A DNA stretch of 42,011 bases, taken from Lingula anatina (Eukaryota; Brachiopoda; Lingulata; Lingulida; Lingulidae). Location of the stretch: NCBI RefSeq assembly GCF_001039355.2, contig NW_019775700.1, positions 205,753-247,763 of the forward strand, read 5' to 3'. Below are positions 12,561 through 24,600 of the stretch, piece by piece. Both the position numbers and the translations under genes were made by a program. The first letter of the stretch is position 1. Each line of letters starts with the position of its first letter. A model generated the notes under the pieces. That model did not search any database. It had not been told where the DNA came from and was given only the letters and a program-made list of their open reading frames with translations.

Positions 12561-13220
12561 AGACACCCCAATCTAACTGTTCCTCACCCACAGTGCTGCT
12601 TCAAAACAAATATTACGACTCTTTCATTGCATCTTGGATTTTGAATGTTGAAATTATTCCAACCTTCACACATGTACAGATAACAGACAGCAAAAACCCC
12701 TACGGCCAAATTGGAGGATTGGATAACAAACTTCATACACCCTCTTAAAATAAAAAGAAAAAAAGTATTTGGCTGAAAATTATGCTACTGTGTTTCAACA
12801 AGGAGGATGTACAATAAAAGAAAATCATGATCAACAGTCATCCTCACAAAATTTGTGAAAGACTAAAATGATCTTGCATAGACGAATAATACTAAAGAGT
12901 ATATACTGTTGCAAACAAGGCACATTACATATTAACTGATATACAACATTACCGGTAGAAAACCAGGGTTAACATGAACCTACGTGTAATTGGCTCAGTG
13001 CTACAAACATATTTGTATCAAAAAATGAAATAAAAATCTAGCTGTCACTCACAAACACATATATATATCTTATGGATGAAATTTTTAGTGAATGTTTGCA
13101 TTACACATAACAAATATAGATACTGATGAATTTCTAGTCCCCCCCCCATCCCCCCCATTTTGGGCACTTTCTTTTCACTCTCTACCCCCACCCTCTTCTC
13201 AGTCAAATCACTTTTTGATC

Positions 13221-14220
13221 TCAATTGGTTTGGTTTTCAATTTCTTGTTTAAAAAACGTTGTCTTTGCTTTAAAGGCTTGCTGTCTTTCCTTTTTCTCTT
13301 CCTGCTGAATTCTCTTCTCCTCTTGCTCTTGTCGGATTTCCTCCTCAAACTTCTTTTCCTGTGTTTGCTGGTCTATCTGAAAAAAAAAAAAAAAAAACCC
13401 AGGATGTTAATTTTCAAAGTACCAAATTTCAAAGTACCAAACCTGAAGCTAGCGTACATAAAGAAACACTCTACTCCTACTGTGTATTGTAAAGTTGACT
13501 GAACAAAACTGGCATTTAGACTCTAAACAATATTATTATTGTGTTTTTCTAATTGTACCTTGGCTTCAAAGAAGTTCTTGGCTCCCTTGACGCCCTCCTT
13601 ATCCACGTCAATTTCACTGAGGTGCGTGTATATTTCGTACAATCCGCTCTCGGCTGCCAATTCTCCTGCAGCCGCCTTGCGGAAAATAAGAAGGAACTGA
13701 AAGGGAGAGAAATATCAGGTTAAACTAAGGAGGTGAAGTCTGAATGGCGAGGGCAAGAAAGCTAAAAGAAATCTCTCATCCTGGGATGAAGAAAATTTTT
13801 ATTTTGTAAACATTTTGCTTTGAAATTCTTCATCTTGTTTATAAAAATTAAAATAAATATCAGAGGGGGTAAATATTTCAAAATGTTTCACATATGCATC
13901 AACAATTTTAAATTTCAAATACTAAAGTGATAAATAGATTAATTAATAAACATATATATATATATATATGNNNNNNNNNNNNNNNNNNNNNNNNNNNNNN
14001 NNNNNNNNNNNNNNNNNNNNNNNNNNNNNNNNNNNNNNNNNNNNNNNNNNNNNNNNNNNNNNNNNNNNNNNNNNNNNNNNNNNNNNNNNNNNNNNNNNNN
14101 NNNNNNNNNNNNNNNNNNNNNNNNNNNNNNNNNNNNNNNNNNNNNNNNNNNNNNNNNNNNNNNNNNNNNNNNNNNNNNNNNNNNNNNNNNNNNNNNNNNN
14201 NNNNNNNNNNNNNNNNNCAT

Positions 14221-14265
<45 letters not shown>

Positions 14266-17200
14266 TGCACACACACAGGTTAGCGCATTCACTACTTCCA
14301 AAAGTACATGCACTCATCACTCTCCTCAACAGGTCAGATCCCGATACACAAAGGGTCAGTGAGTGCACAAGAAATATTGACCTTCTGAGTTATTCAGTGA
14401 TGCTCACATTTTGTGTATTATTTTACCTAATTCTGACTACGTGTCCTATTGATATTGTTTGATACTACAGTACAGTACCTTTCAATGTGGAATGAAATCA
14501 ACAGTAATTAAACTGTGACATCAAATAATTGTGAAAATATTAAATTGTCATAAACTGTGGGTCATTGACTTGGCCCAAGGACTCATTTTTTCTGTGGTAT
14601 GTTCTCAATTACAAGTTGGGAGCTCATCTAGGATCAGTTTCAAACATGACACACTAAATTCTAAACATGTTTAAGATTTTCTTCCTCACTTTCTTTTATT
14701 TAAACATGTTTAAGATTTTCTTCCTCACTTTCTTTTAAACCAAAACTGTAATCAAATTTCAGGAAAGCTGTTTGACTAGAAAGTACACAGACCAGGAAGA
14801 CCAAGTTTGCCTCAGCTCCTGCAGGAGTAAACCCAATTTATTGTCCCGTATCAAAAAAAAAAAAAAAGTTCTTACTCAAGCTCCTTTTAAAGACAGGATG
14901 CAGTGAAACTCTAGAACTTCAGAACTAAGTGAATTTAAACAGAAAAAGAGGGACGTGAATGTTGCATAGACTTTAGCACTGCAAAAGTGCAAATTAAATG
15001 TAAACAGAGTAGAAACAGTATGATTTGAACATTAACAAAATGCTTGAATGTATGGAAACAGATGCCACTGATGTATAGAAATAGATGACACATTTCATGA
15101 GGACATGATAAGCAAGTAACCAATTATGCACATTATAAATAGAACACACAATGCAAAACAGATTTATCCTTGGATGATTCATAAGATAAAAACACAATGC
15201 AATAGTCATCAGCAATCAACATTCTCTTCTCATTTATAAACAGACCAAACACAACCAATGTGCCAACCATAAATTTTCATAAATTCCCCTAATCATCGCA
15301 AAACAAACACTTGTAATGTCAAGTGTAAGATAACATTGGCCGTGTGTTGACATAGTAGACATAGTGAAGTGTCTGTTTACTTGGTGAGTGTAGATGATGA
15401 CTTCATGTCAACACAACACATACCAGAGCCATGATAAGATACACTCTGGGGTAAAACTGGAGTGTGCCACTGATATATATACACATAGTACCTAGAGGTG
15501 TTATGTGCCCCTGGAAATATATATATATATACCTTTTAAGGTGGTGAAATGCAAGTACTTTCTCTTAGTATGTATGCCAAACAATACACTGCCACCTGAG
15601 GGCTATATGCCACAACTCCTGGAGCTTGTAGCAGGCCTGAATATTAATTATCATATTGTCCACTTCAAGGGGACTAATAATTCAATCATCTATTAATTCA
15701 ATTTTCTAATGTTAAATTATATACTGTTATTAATTCATTAATTTATTTAATGCATTCATTCATTAATTCCCTCAATCAAGTTTCATTTACAAAATTCTGT
15801 TGCAATCAAATCCCACCCACCCCCTTTTAGTGGTTTAATATATTTCAGAGCAGAGGCCCAAGGCATTGCCTCACTCATATGTAAGTATAAATATATGCAG
15901 AGTTAAGGCTGCAATGATATTCAGGTATCACAATAATCTTTGTATCTGATAACACTTCCTCATGAAAAAGTCTCACATAAGATCAATGGCAGTGAAATAA
16001 TCATGTAATTAATCCTTAATCACGTCCCAGTTTGTCGTGACAGTTTTTGCCTTATTTGGTGACATTCTTAATACACTGCCTACAGAGCACTACTATGACA
16101 CCTGACTGTACAGGTGAGACAACAGGTAACAGGAAGAATAACATACCTGACCACACCAGGAAGTTGCTCACTGACACACTTATTGCTAGAATGACATTCT
16201 AATCTTCCCGATGACTATTTAGATCAAACCTTAAATTGAACGTGAAACTTCCTCTATAAATCTTGAAAATAATTTTACATACTGTGGGCTTGTGTTGCAG
16301 AATGCTAAAAAATACACACATGCACACACACACTCTCACACACATGCACACGCAAACAAACACACAAAAAGAAAATGCTAGTAGGTCTGACCAATGATTA
16401 GGTGAGAGCATAAAGAAAATGATGGACTCGCAGATGGACATATAAAAGCACCAGATGACCACACCTCTATCAGTTGTTGAAAACCTACCTGAGGCTTTAG
16501 TAACCTTAATAACATAATCATACTTAAAATATTACTTAATCACTGTCCATCTCATTTACACCCCTTATAACCTGTTAGTTAAGAGAGGATAATGATGGCA
16601 AACGTGGCGAAGGATGGACATTTAAGTGTGCAATTTGACCAGCTTGTCTTGAGCAGCAACTTGAAGACTGGTCAGACATGAGCGATTTCAGACCGAAAAT
16701 ATTGGACAAACTTGGTTTTTCTTGGTACAACAGCATCTCATTCACCGGAGTTTCAGAACCCATCACTGAAAACTCACCTCTCTACCAGGCCAGAGACAAA
16801 TTTTATACTAGATATATAAATAGATGCTGAGTTTCCAGTGTCTTCTGTGATCTCATTGTGATTTATGCTCAAATTTCTGTCTGAAACCTGTGCCAAAAGC
16901 AGCCCCTGTCTGAACTGACCCTGTCCATCAACCTCATTGCCACAAGTGATTTCACAAGAAACCCAAGAAGAGAGAAATGGCTCTCATTTCCACCAGCTAC
17001 AGTTTCCTTTCATTATATATCCATTATCACAGGTAGGGGATGATATTAGAAATGCTTAATGGCACTGCACACTGCAGACAGGGATACCAACACTGGACAA
17101 GAAGGGACCAACAGGAGCAATAGTAACCACACAGGTCCATAGCTGCAGGGGGGGGGGGGGCTGTTCGGTGGGGTTCAAACAATCTGCCCTTTTTGTCGAG

Positions 17201-19118
17201 TGAAGTTTTACTCTGAGTAAAACTTTTTGAAGTATACAAAAGTTTCCTGGTACTACCTAAAAGGTCCACATTTTCAGACCCCCCATTTTTGAAAATGCTG
17301 GCTAGTAACTGGCCTGATAACACTGGAAAAGAGTGACCTGTCACTTGTTTAGCTTAGTTACCAGGGTGTAGTAGTTGTTGGGGGGGGGGGGGGGTAAAAT
17401 GAATTTCCCTTTGGGTCATAAAAGGTCTGCTCTGAATCAAATTTTGATTCAGGTTCTAAAATTAGGTGAACTTAAGGGGTAAAGGGTCCAGTTTTTAGAA
17501 AAACCTTTACTAGTAAGTGAAATTGCTGCCCTTGTACCTTACTACTATGCACAGTCAGTATACAGGCCTAATAACAAGCTGCAGATCCAAAGAACTCAAG
17601 ACTGACAGTCAGCATGTATTTTACCACAGCCACTGAACTGAATACTGAACTGTTTACTTACTTGACTTACCAACTTTAAACAGCAGTTCTAACAGTAAAC
17701 ATGTGATGTGAGAAGCAGGAAGTGTGTTTGAAAAACATGCACTTTACCAGCAAGGCAATCAGGATGCGAATACAGGAAACAATTGTGTGTATTCCATGAT
17801 GCTGAGTTAAACAATCCCTTATATATATGTATAGCCCACTGTGTATATAATATAACCCACTGGAAGAAATGGGAGAAAAAAATGTCACTCTGTTACAGAA
17901 CACCTGATAACTACATTTTTCTTGGTTGAAAGTTACTATACTTGATAACTAGTCTTGTACTAGTACATTTTTCTTGGTTGACAATTACCTGACAACTTGT
18001 ACATCTTTCTTGTTGAAAGTCAACTGGTATAATACATTTCAGTAGAACAACCCTGTAACTCAATCACCAGGGTTCAAACATTCGCAGATTCATGGGGGTT
18101 CGAAACAATGTGGCATGTTTTCTATCTACTTACCAGAGAAAAAGCATGTAAACTCTTAGTCAACTGGTGCAATATGTCCCAACATAAACAAGAGTTGTAT
18201 GTGTTTGAGTAGTGAGCAAATAAGATGGGTTCATGAGCGTGGTGTCAGATATTTATTACTGCTGCTCTGATTCAAACTCTACTGATATGTGAGGCCTGTG
18301 ACTCATTTCAACTCCACACAGGAATAGCACTTATATAAATAAATGGACTGGAAAAACATTTAGGTCTATACAGCTGTTTTCTCCTTCTAATCTGTTTCTT
18401 TGTCTGTGTGTGATTTTCTGAATGAAAAATATCAAATTTACCCTACATTCAGTAATAAATTTGACTCTCCAGGTGTGGAGAGAGAGAAAATGGGTACCAC
18501 AGATTTCCAGTTCTATTCAATTTTTTTTCCAAATTAAAAAAGGAAAAAAAAAAAAAGAAAAAACATTTACCCTCTGTATGATGATAAATACTCTGAGTAA
18601 GTTAAGACAGTAGCACCACTTTACTACATCTTGTACAAGATTATCTAAGGACTTATTCAAGATGCCTTTATATAGAGTAACAAGAAACAGGCCTCTATAT
18701 ATATATATTTCACTTGCATGTCTACTTCTATCAACTTCACTTGCTTCCATGTTATATGACTGAGGCAGGTACTGTGCAGACAAAATGGCAACAGATCTAG
18801 ATTAAGATTACAGAAAATGAAAGCATGTCCATTCATTCCTTTACTTATTTATACAGTGGGTGATATAATTCATCACCTTGACATGTGGCTAGATCTGGCA
18901 GATAATGAGACAAGAATTCTCTCATTGAAGACTCATAATCATGCAATAATCATCCATGTGACAAAGACATTCTTCTCTGCCTTCATCATTGGTCTTTGCA
19001 AACCAAAAATAATATACTCCCTTGACTCAACCTTATGGTATCAGCAAACATGTATTAACAAAAGATTTACTCTATTAATAGTTGGTTATTGGTATTGTGT
19101 GTGTGCCCCCCACTACAC

Positions 19119-19207
<89 letters not shown>

Positions 19208-19798
19208 AAAGGATGACATACGTTGTCTTTGATGCAACCTGAAATGCATCTCTCTAAAACCTGCCACACCCCCTCTAAGCACAAATTCGACAGGCTTTTT
19301 TGGAAAGCGTCTACCAAGTTTACTTGCTCACTTCGGCTATAATATTTAATGTTTAAATGCCATATCTTCTTAATACACATAAGCCATTACAGATGGAATA
19401 TTCCCATCTCAAGTATTAAACTATTAGACTTGAAACGGCCTTTTTCTAAATCTAAGAATCTCTTTTTATTTGCTGTCCAGACAATATATTCTGTAAAGTT
19501 TAGAAGTGAAGCTGCCCTGTTGATATCATGCAACAGGCAACGTACGTTTACATTTCTTTCGTTGACCGAATAAGCCACTGAATAAGCCTAGAGATACAAG
19601 GTTAAGTTCAAGTATGCGAAGTGTGCGTACTTACTCATTAAACATTTTCTGATAATTCTGTATTTGCTTGCGGGTGAATTCCTTGAACTCCGTGTACGGG
19701 TTGAAAACTTTCGACTGGGAGGCTACTGCCGGCTCTTCTTCGCCTTCATTTATGTTCATTCGCCTTTCAAGCTTCTTTGCTAATTCATTTGATGCCAT
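13221..19798 (-). CDS. EFHD/swiprosin-like EF-hand actin-binding protein, incomplete
   Basis: Three coding exons on the minus strand: 19798-19635 (begins MASNELAKKLERRMNI, ends NPYTEFKEFTRKQIQ...KMFN), 13696-13559 (46 codons, begins FLLIFRKAAAGELA, includes LSEIDVDKEGVKGAKNFFEAK) and 13376-13221 (ends QTN, TGA). These match the conserved N-terminal core, the segment after the EF-hands, and the C-terminal charged coiled coil (FEEEIRQEQEEKR...) of EFHD1/EFHD2, Ca2+-binding regulators of actin bundling, immune signalling and mitochondrial calcium. The exon for the two EF-hands between KMFN and FLLIFRK was not found in 13697-19634. Exon 1 ends after two bases of a codon and 13696 starts in frame, so the missing part must be 1 mod 3 in length. 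The N gap at 13971-14217 is the likeliest place. ATG at 19798 was chosen because further upstream the frame has only a non-ATG opening. Confidence 0.85.
13971..14217. other. Assembly gap, 247 N
   Basis: The N run is bounded by (TA)n on the left and (CA)n on the right, so assembly probably broke on microsatellites. It lies in the EFHD-like gene immediately upstream, in gene orientation, of the exon at 13696-13559. Confidence 0.98.
14222..14277. repeat. (CA)n microsatellite at the gap edge
   Basis: CA dinucleotides with one GCATG interruption border the N run. All translations across this place are uninformative. Confidence 0.95.
14662..14737. repeat. 37-bp tandem duplication
   Basis: The unit starting TAAACATGTTTAAGATTTTC occurs at 14662-14698 and again, identical, at 14701-14737 with two bases between. 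It is a recent local duplication. Confidence 0.9.
17909..18030. repeat. Three imperfect copies of a ~45-60-bp unit
   Basis: The words ACATTTTTCTTGGTTGA, ACATTTTTCTTGGTTGA and ACATCTTTCTTGTTGA recur with similar AGTTAC/AATTAC/AGTCAAC continuations. Confidence 0.65.
19121..19206. repeat. (CT)n(CA)n compound microsatellite
   Basis: About 25 CT units followed by about 17 CA units, the same architecture as at 3202-3260 and 33320-33395. Confidence 0.95.
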
Positions 19799-20177
19799 TT
19801 TGAAGTAATCACTGATACATTCAGCGGTAAAACTGGGACTGATCACCGGCTACGTGAACGCGCGTCTTCCTCGCGGAAGTGAAATGAGTCAATATGGCTG
19901 ACGAGGGATTCCCTACCCACGTGACCTGGTGATGCGAGTTTTTTCATGAGATCAAAGGTCATCAAAATAATGCAAAGGAAAGGAAAATTAAAAATGAGAA
20001 AGTGATCTTCAACTCTAGTAAATAGCATTTGAATTTGAGGTAAACAAACTGGAGTGCCTTGTCTGCTCTTTTTTTGCTATATCTCTTGGTGTTCATGTAA
20101 TTCATGAGGTAGGCCTACTCAGTATTTGCAGCATGACATGTAGGCCTACTGTACGACCAGTAGGCCTATAGGCCTAC

Positions 20178-20360
20178 CGGTGTAATGTGACAGAATCCCC
20201 CGGCCATGATAGAATCCGCTTCCCATTCATTTGTACAGGTTAGCCTCGCCCTAGATATTGATTTTCTAATAGGACAGGCTATAACCTTAACCATCGTAAC
20301 TGTAGGGCGGACTTAATATATTGATACACGGACCATATCAGTTTCGTTATTTAAAACGGC
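20178..20360. repeat. Dispersed MITE-like repeat, copy 1
   Basis: It shares GACAGAA, TCCGCTTCC, TTTGTACAGGT(T/G)AGCCTC, GCCCTAGAT, a run of CCTTAACCAT or CCCTAACCAT, GCGGACTT and CAGTTTCGT with 24736-24897 in the same order. The boundaries are approximate. Confidence 0.65.
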
Positions 20361-20477
20361 AGTATAAGCTAGGAGATGTAATTAAAAAATGAAAGAAACG
20401 TAGATGAAAGGCTAGCGCTGTAGGCTAGAGAAAACTCATATTTACATATCCTTTCTGTTTCTCTAGGCCTACTTCTA

Positions 20478-20924
20478 GGCCCCTGGGTTGGAACGTTCGG
20501 CCTTGTATCTTCACTTTTTAATTGTCGCGTTTTTTCAACCACGCACAAAGCCTATAATTCAAATATTTAATACATGTACATATCATTAACTTACATTTTC
20601 TAGTGAAACACTAAGGCATCTATCCGGAAATATTAACATTGTTTAAAGATCACTGGAGTTGTTATCTAGTTGTTTTTTTATAAATATTTTCTTAACGTGG
20701 NGGCCCCTGGGTTGGAACGTTCGGCCTTGTATCTTCACTTTTTAATTGTCGCGTTTTTTCAACCACGCACGAAGCCTATAATTCAAATATTTAATACATG
20801 TACATATCATTAACTTACATTTTCTAGTGAAACACTAAGGCATCTATCCGGAAATATTAACATTGTTTAAAGATCACTGGAGTTGTTATCTAGTTGTTTT
20901 TTTATAAATATTTTCTTAACGTGG
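20478..20924. repeat. 223-bp direct duplication joined by one N
   Basis: 20478-20700 and 20702-20924 both begin GGCCCCTGGGTTGGAACGTT and end TTCTTAACGTGG. I saw one difference (CGCACAAAG against CGCACGAAG). A single N at 20701 separates them. This is the pattern of two overlapping contig ends or two haplotypes placed side by side, rather than a biological tandem repeat. Confidence 0.9.
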
Positions 20925-21259
20925 CAGGGGCACGTTCGGCCACGTGTTGGAAATTTATTTCATGTTAAATTTCTTTAAAACGCAAGGTTTTCTTTACATT
21001 AAAACAATGTATTAAAAAAGGAAATTTAGCAGTCTATCTATTCAAAACACATCATTGAGATTCGTCGTCAAGCAGCTGTACTACAACCGATCAAAGGAAA
21101 AGGGGCCGAACTTGCCCCGGTCTCCCCTACATATAGGCCTACTGAAAATCCAGTTAACTTGAAAAAAAGCAGTCTATAGGCCTACATTGAATCTACAATA
21201 GGGCAACTGAGGCGAGAACCTATTTATATTTAATAAGGCGTTTGAGTTGAGGACCAGGT

Positions 21260-21488
21260 GAGTGACGGATTTAGAGGGAGGGGGTCAGGGGGACCCTGAC
21301 CCCCCTTAGATTCCTGGCCCTCTTTTGAAATTAGAATTTTGACTAGGTGAATCGTAGTTCTAAACCATACAAAATGGCACCGTTCGCCCTCTAAGTTACC
21401 AAACATTTTTCGGGGCCCTTCAGAAGACCCCGAACTCCACGCCAAGTAGGGGGGACACCCCCTTCAAATAATACTGGATTCGCCCCTG
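21260..21488. mobile_element. CAG-ended MITE (hAT-like) in the 5' flank of sulfotransferase A
   Basis: Left end AGTGACGGATTTAG; right end, on the minus strand, CAGGGGCGAATCCAG. The flanks of copies B (CCAGGTGAGGCAGCGCC near 32136) and C (near 38611) run without interruption where A has this about 229-bp block, so it is an insertion specific to A. The interior resembles 37953-38219 (GGCACCGTT(C/T)GCCCTC and others). No coding capacity. Confidence 0.75.
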
Positions 21489-21606
21489 CAGGCAACGCCA
21501 CTTTCCGTTGTTTTCAGTTGCTTTGATAGTTCATAGTTCACTCAGTCATTGTGTTCCAACTACTAAGAGTGGTTACCTGAGTTTTTTTCTTCAGTGACAG
21601 CAAAAA

Positions 21607-21613
21607 TATATAA
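21607..21613 (+). promoter_or_regulatory. Candidate TATA box, sulfotransferase A
   Basis: TATATAA lies 39 bp before the ATG and is conserved in B (32261-32267) and C (38730-38736) within the shared block CAAAATATATAACAGGTATA. This spacing would place the start of transcription only 10-15 nt before the ATG. Confidence 0.45.
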
Positions 21614-21651
21614 CAGGTATATATATTACACCCAGGTTGTGAGTGTTGACC

Positions 21652-24600
21652 ATGCCTCTACTCAACGATATTCTTATCTTCAGCTACTACTGCTGCTACT
21701 GCGCAATCGTTCTTCTAGACTGGTTACTCCATGTCGTCCTGGGGCGTCGCTTTACTCCGCTCACAGAGGACAGCCTGCTCCGAGATCTGTCTCTTAACGA
21801 CCGCCGTTTGCTGCTGTCCGACAATCTTACTGGGCGCTGGTGGTACCAGGGGTTCACTCAACTGTTGAAATGTTACCGTGAAGATGACACCTGCTCGGTG
21901 GCTGGGAGGATGAGGATAGAAATCAGATGGAAGGAAATAATAAAGAACAGACTTGCTATATCTAGGCGACTACCGACTGTGGACTTGACCAAGGTGAGTG
22001 TAGGGGAGACCCGGGCTAGTTGGACCCCGGAGTAAGTTTGCCCCTCGTCAATTTATTAAAAAGTAACTACGAGGTAAAAAAAAAATGGCCACGTACTCTT
22101 GTAAAGTGACCGTAGCCTACAATGCTGAGGAAGTGTCGGACGTTAAAATGTTTTACGTATGCGGTGAGTTGAAATAAATAATTTTTGCACCTAAAAGTAA
22201 TTTTGTTTAAGAGATTTAAAAATCTATTTTCATAGGCTTTTGATCGAATGTAATATATGTATAGAGCATCAAACTGAAGCTCATTGTTTCAAGTTTCACA
22301 GACATGTATCATCGTTGCTCATTCTAGCTCCACAAATGGCTGCCATCCTTTAAATAAAAAAGTGTGCACCCGGGGCTAGTTGGCCCCCTTGACTCGGGGC
22401 AAGTTGGATCCTCATATTAGCCACAAACCTTTGCGCGCAACAGAGCTAGAGACCATTGTTGAAACTACAGCTGTAACTCAATGGTTAAAAACTGAATTTG
22501 TTACTTTCTTTTAAATCGGAAAATTATTATTCGTTTTCATACATTAAAAACCTGCTTTATACCATTATTAATTTTTTATTTATTAAAACAAAACAGATTT
22601 TATTGATAGATATTTTGGTTCTTGCAACACATAGGCCTCCCCTACAACATGACGTACGGAAACCTCAATAAATCTGCCTCATTTGAACTATTTAATATTA
22701 ATGATACTAGTAATAATAATTTCTTTGCTAAAACCGCAACCCAAAGGTTGAAGTTTTACAATGTATCATAAATAAAATTATAAGGTATTTAATAGTAAAT
22801 AAAATTATAAACTAAAAGACCAAAGCTTTAAAACAAGCTGACCCTGAGATTTCTTGGATTCTTTTCTTTAAACAGATAGTCTAACTTATTGAAATTCTCG
22901 ATTTTTGTAAAAAAGTTCTTAAATAAAACGTCTCTTCTCTCTCTCAGAGAGGTGAGATTACTAGCCTGTAGGGCATCCTTGTAAGTATAAAATGGGTAAA
23001 TAATTCTAAGAGCTCTCCTTTGAACAGATTCTAAGCATTCACATTGTTCGGTTTTAGCAGATGGTTCAAGAACTTCTAGTATTTTGTGAGTCAGCTCTAC
23101 TAGAGCGCGGGTACTATATATAGAGCTATTTTTGACTACTCCAAATTGGGACCTATCGATTTTCAGGCCACCTATTACCCATTTTGCCACAAATGACTCA
23201 ACACTGGTGTAAGCAATATTGGTCTAAGTTCAGCCTGGAACACTTTTGGTTGGTTAACTTTTGGGGCAGGGATTACCTCTGCAGATTTCCAAGTGTAAGG
23301 TACATATATCTCTCTGATAGAGCTATTAAAATTGCGCACAAGGGCTTGGACAGGAAGCCTGTAAAATATCTGATGACCCAATTCGGAATTTGGTCAGGAC
23401 CTATAGCTTTTGAGAGCTTAACATCAGAAAGAAGTTTTTCGACATCATTTACACTAATAGTAAATTCATCTGGTACTACATAGTTCTGGTGGACATTTTC
23501 AGCCGGTATAAGAGGTGTCAAATTGCTACTAACACTTTGAAAAAATTCATCGATCTTTTTTATTAGAACCTGGTAATTACCATTTGATGTGCTATCAACA
23601 AGTGATTCTAATGAACATTTATTGTTATTCAAACCTGCTAGCTCTTTCGATTTCTTTTACCAAGTGGAAGAGTCAGACTGTTTTAGTGATTCTATTTTGT
23701 TTTTGTAAAACGATGGTTTCAGTTTCTTATTGGTTCTGTTAACCTTGTTTCTGATGCTATGTGAGAGTTTGGTGTTTCCCTCTCTGAAGGCTTTCAGGCG
23801 CTGTTTGATAAGATCCTTGAAGTCAGTGGTTATCCAGGGTTTGTCGGTAGTGTGTTTTGCGGATTCTTTTATTGGGACGTACGTATCAAGGAGGTCATTC
23901 CTTGTCTTTTCAAAGTATTGAAACTGCTCGGAACATGACTTCATTCTAAATTGTGGTGTCCAGACAATTTTTGTAAGTTCTCTGGCAAAAAGAATTTTCT
24001 CATTTTTCCCTGATGTACGAGAGTAGGTCTTTTCCACTCTGCCTCGGGGGATACGGTTGTAATTTTCTGGTAAGGACAGAACTGCATTGTGGTCAGAGGA
24101 GCCTATGGATGGTAAAATTTCGGGCTCTTTGAAGAATTGGCCTATGTGAATATTTTATCCAGTATGGTGTTTTTTCGTGTCCCCCTTCTCACTATTTGTC
24201 TCAGACTGAAAGCTCGTTTGATCTGTTGGTCTGGCAGTGTGTTAAAATCTCCGATCAAGAACAGTGCAGAAAATGGGTGTGCCCTCAGGATTGCATCAGA
24301 ATAGGATATAATGTGCTGGATCATAGGTTTATTTTCAGACCCTGGTGGATGGTAGATTGCCCCAAAAGAAATATGTAAGAAGTTTCGAGGAAGCTTTGTA
24401 GAATTATTCACCAAAGACTCAAAAATCAATTTAATAAATCAAAAATGTATAAAAATGTACTTCAAGGCGTTTACATGGAATATTTACTTCATTTTTGTAT
24501 AGGGGGGCAACTTGCCCCATCCCTGGGGCCAACTTGCGACCCTGGAGCCCCCTAACGTCAACTGCGTTTTTTGTCAAATTGTGAGCCATCTGGTATTATA

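Larger units (their letters stand above)
8886..13220. other. Convergent intergenic region, with probable EFHD-like 3' UTR
   Basis: No coding exon was recognised between the stop codons of two converging genes. The stretch holds a dispersed repeat (10686-11062), a C15(CA)n tract (12525-12560) and, on the minus strand, an AATAAA at 11202-11197 that could end the transcript of the EF-hand gene about 2 kb after its stop codon. The remainder is plain AT-rich sequence. Confidence 0.5.
14278..19634. other. Large intron of the EFHD-like gene
   Basis: AT-rich intronic DNA. I read the minus strand looking for an EF-hand exon and saw none. It contains a 37-bp direct repeat (14662-14737), a threefold repeat (17909-18030), poly-G runs (17148-17160, 17382-17394), a CA-rich patch (16314-16367) and a CT/CA microsatellite (19121-19206). 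Confidence 0.6.
19799..21651. other. Head-to-head spacer between EFHD-like gene and sulfotransferase A
   Basis: The divergent spacer must hold both promoters. Next to the EFHD start (19840-19880) the sequence is richer in CpG (for example GTGAACGCGCGTC and CTCGCGG). The rest is taken up by a dispersed repeat (20178-20360), a 223-bp duplication around one N (20478-20924), the right end of a GGGGAGACC-ended element (21097-21122), AGGCCTA words and a CAG-ended MITE (21260-21488). From about 21140 it matches the 5' flanks of sulfotransferases B and C. Confidence 0.6.

Noticed and set aside
13092-13502. 136-codon plus-strand frame rich in Phe/Leu
   Set aside because: It is antisense to the charged last exon of the EFHD-like gene plus a C-run and a poly-A/T run; no independent support.
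13908-14462. Frames of 118-164 codons across the gap
   Set aside because: Most of their length is N, and the rest is (TA)n and (CA)n repeat.
19799-19846. N-terminal extension of the EFHD-like protein upstream of MASNEL
   Set aside because: The extension opens at a GTG, not an ATG; MASNEL at 19798 fits the family N-terminus.
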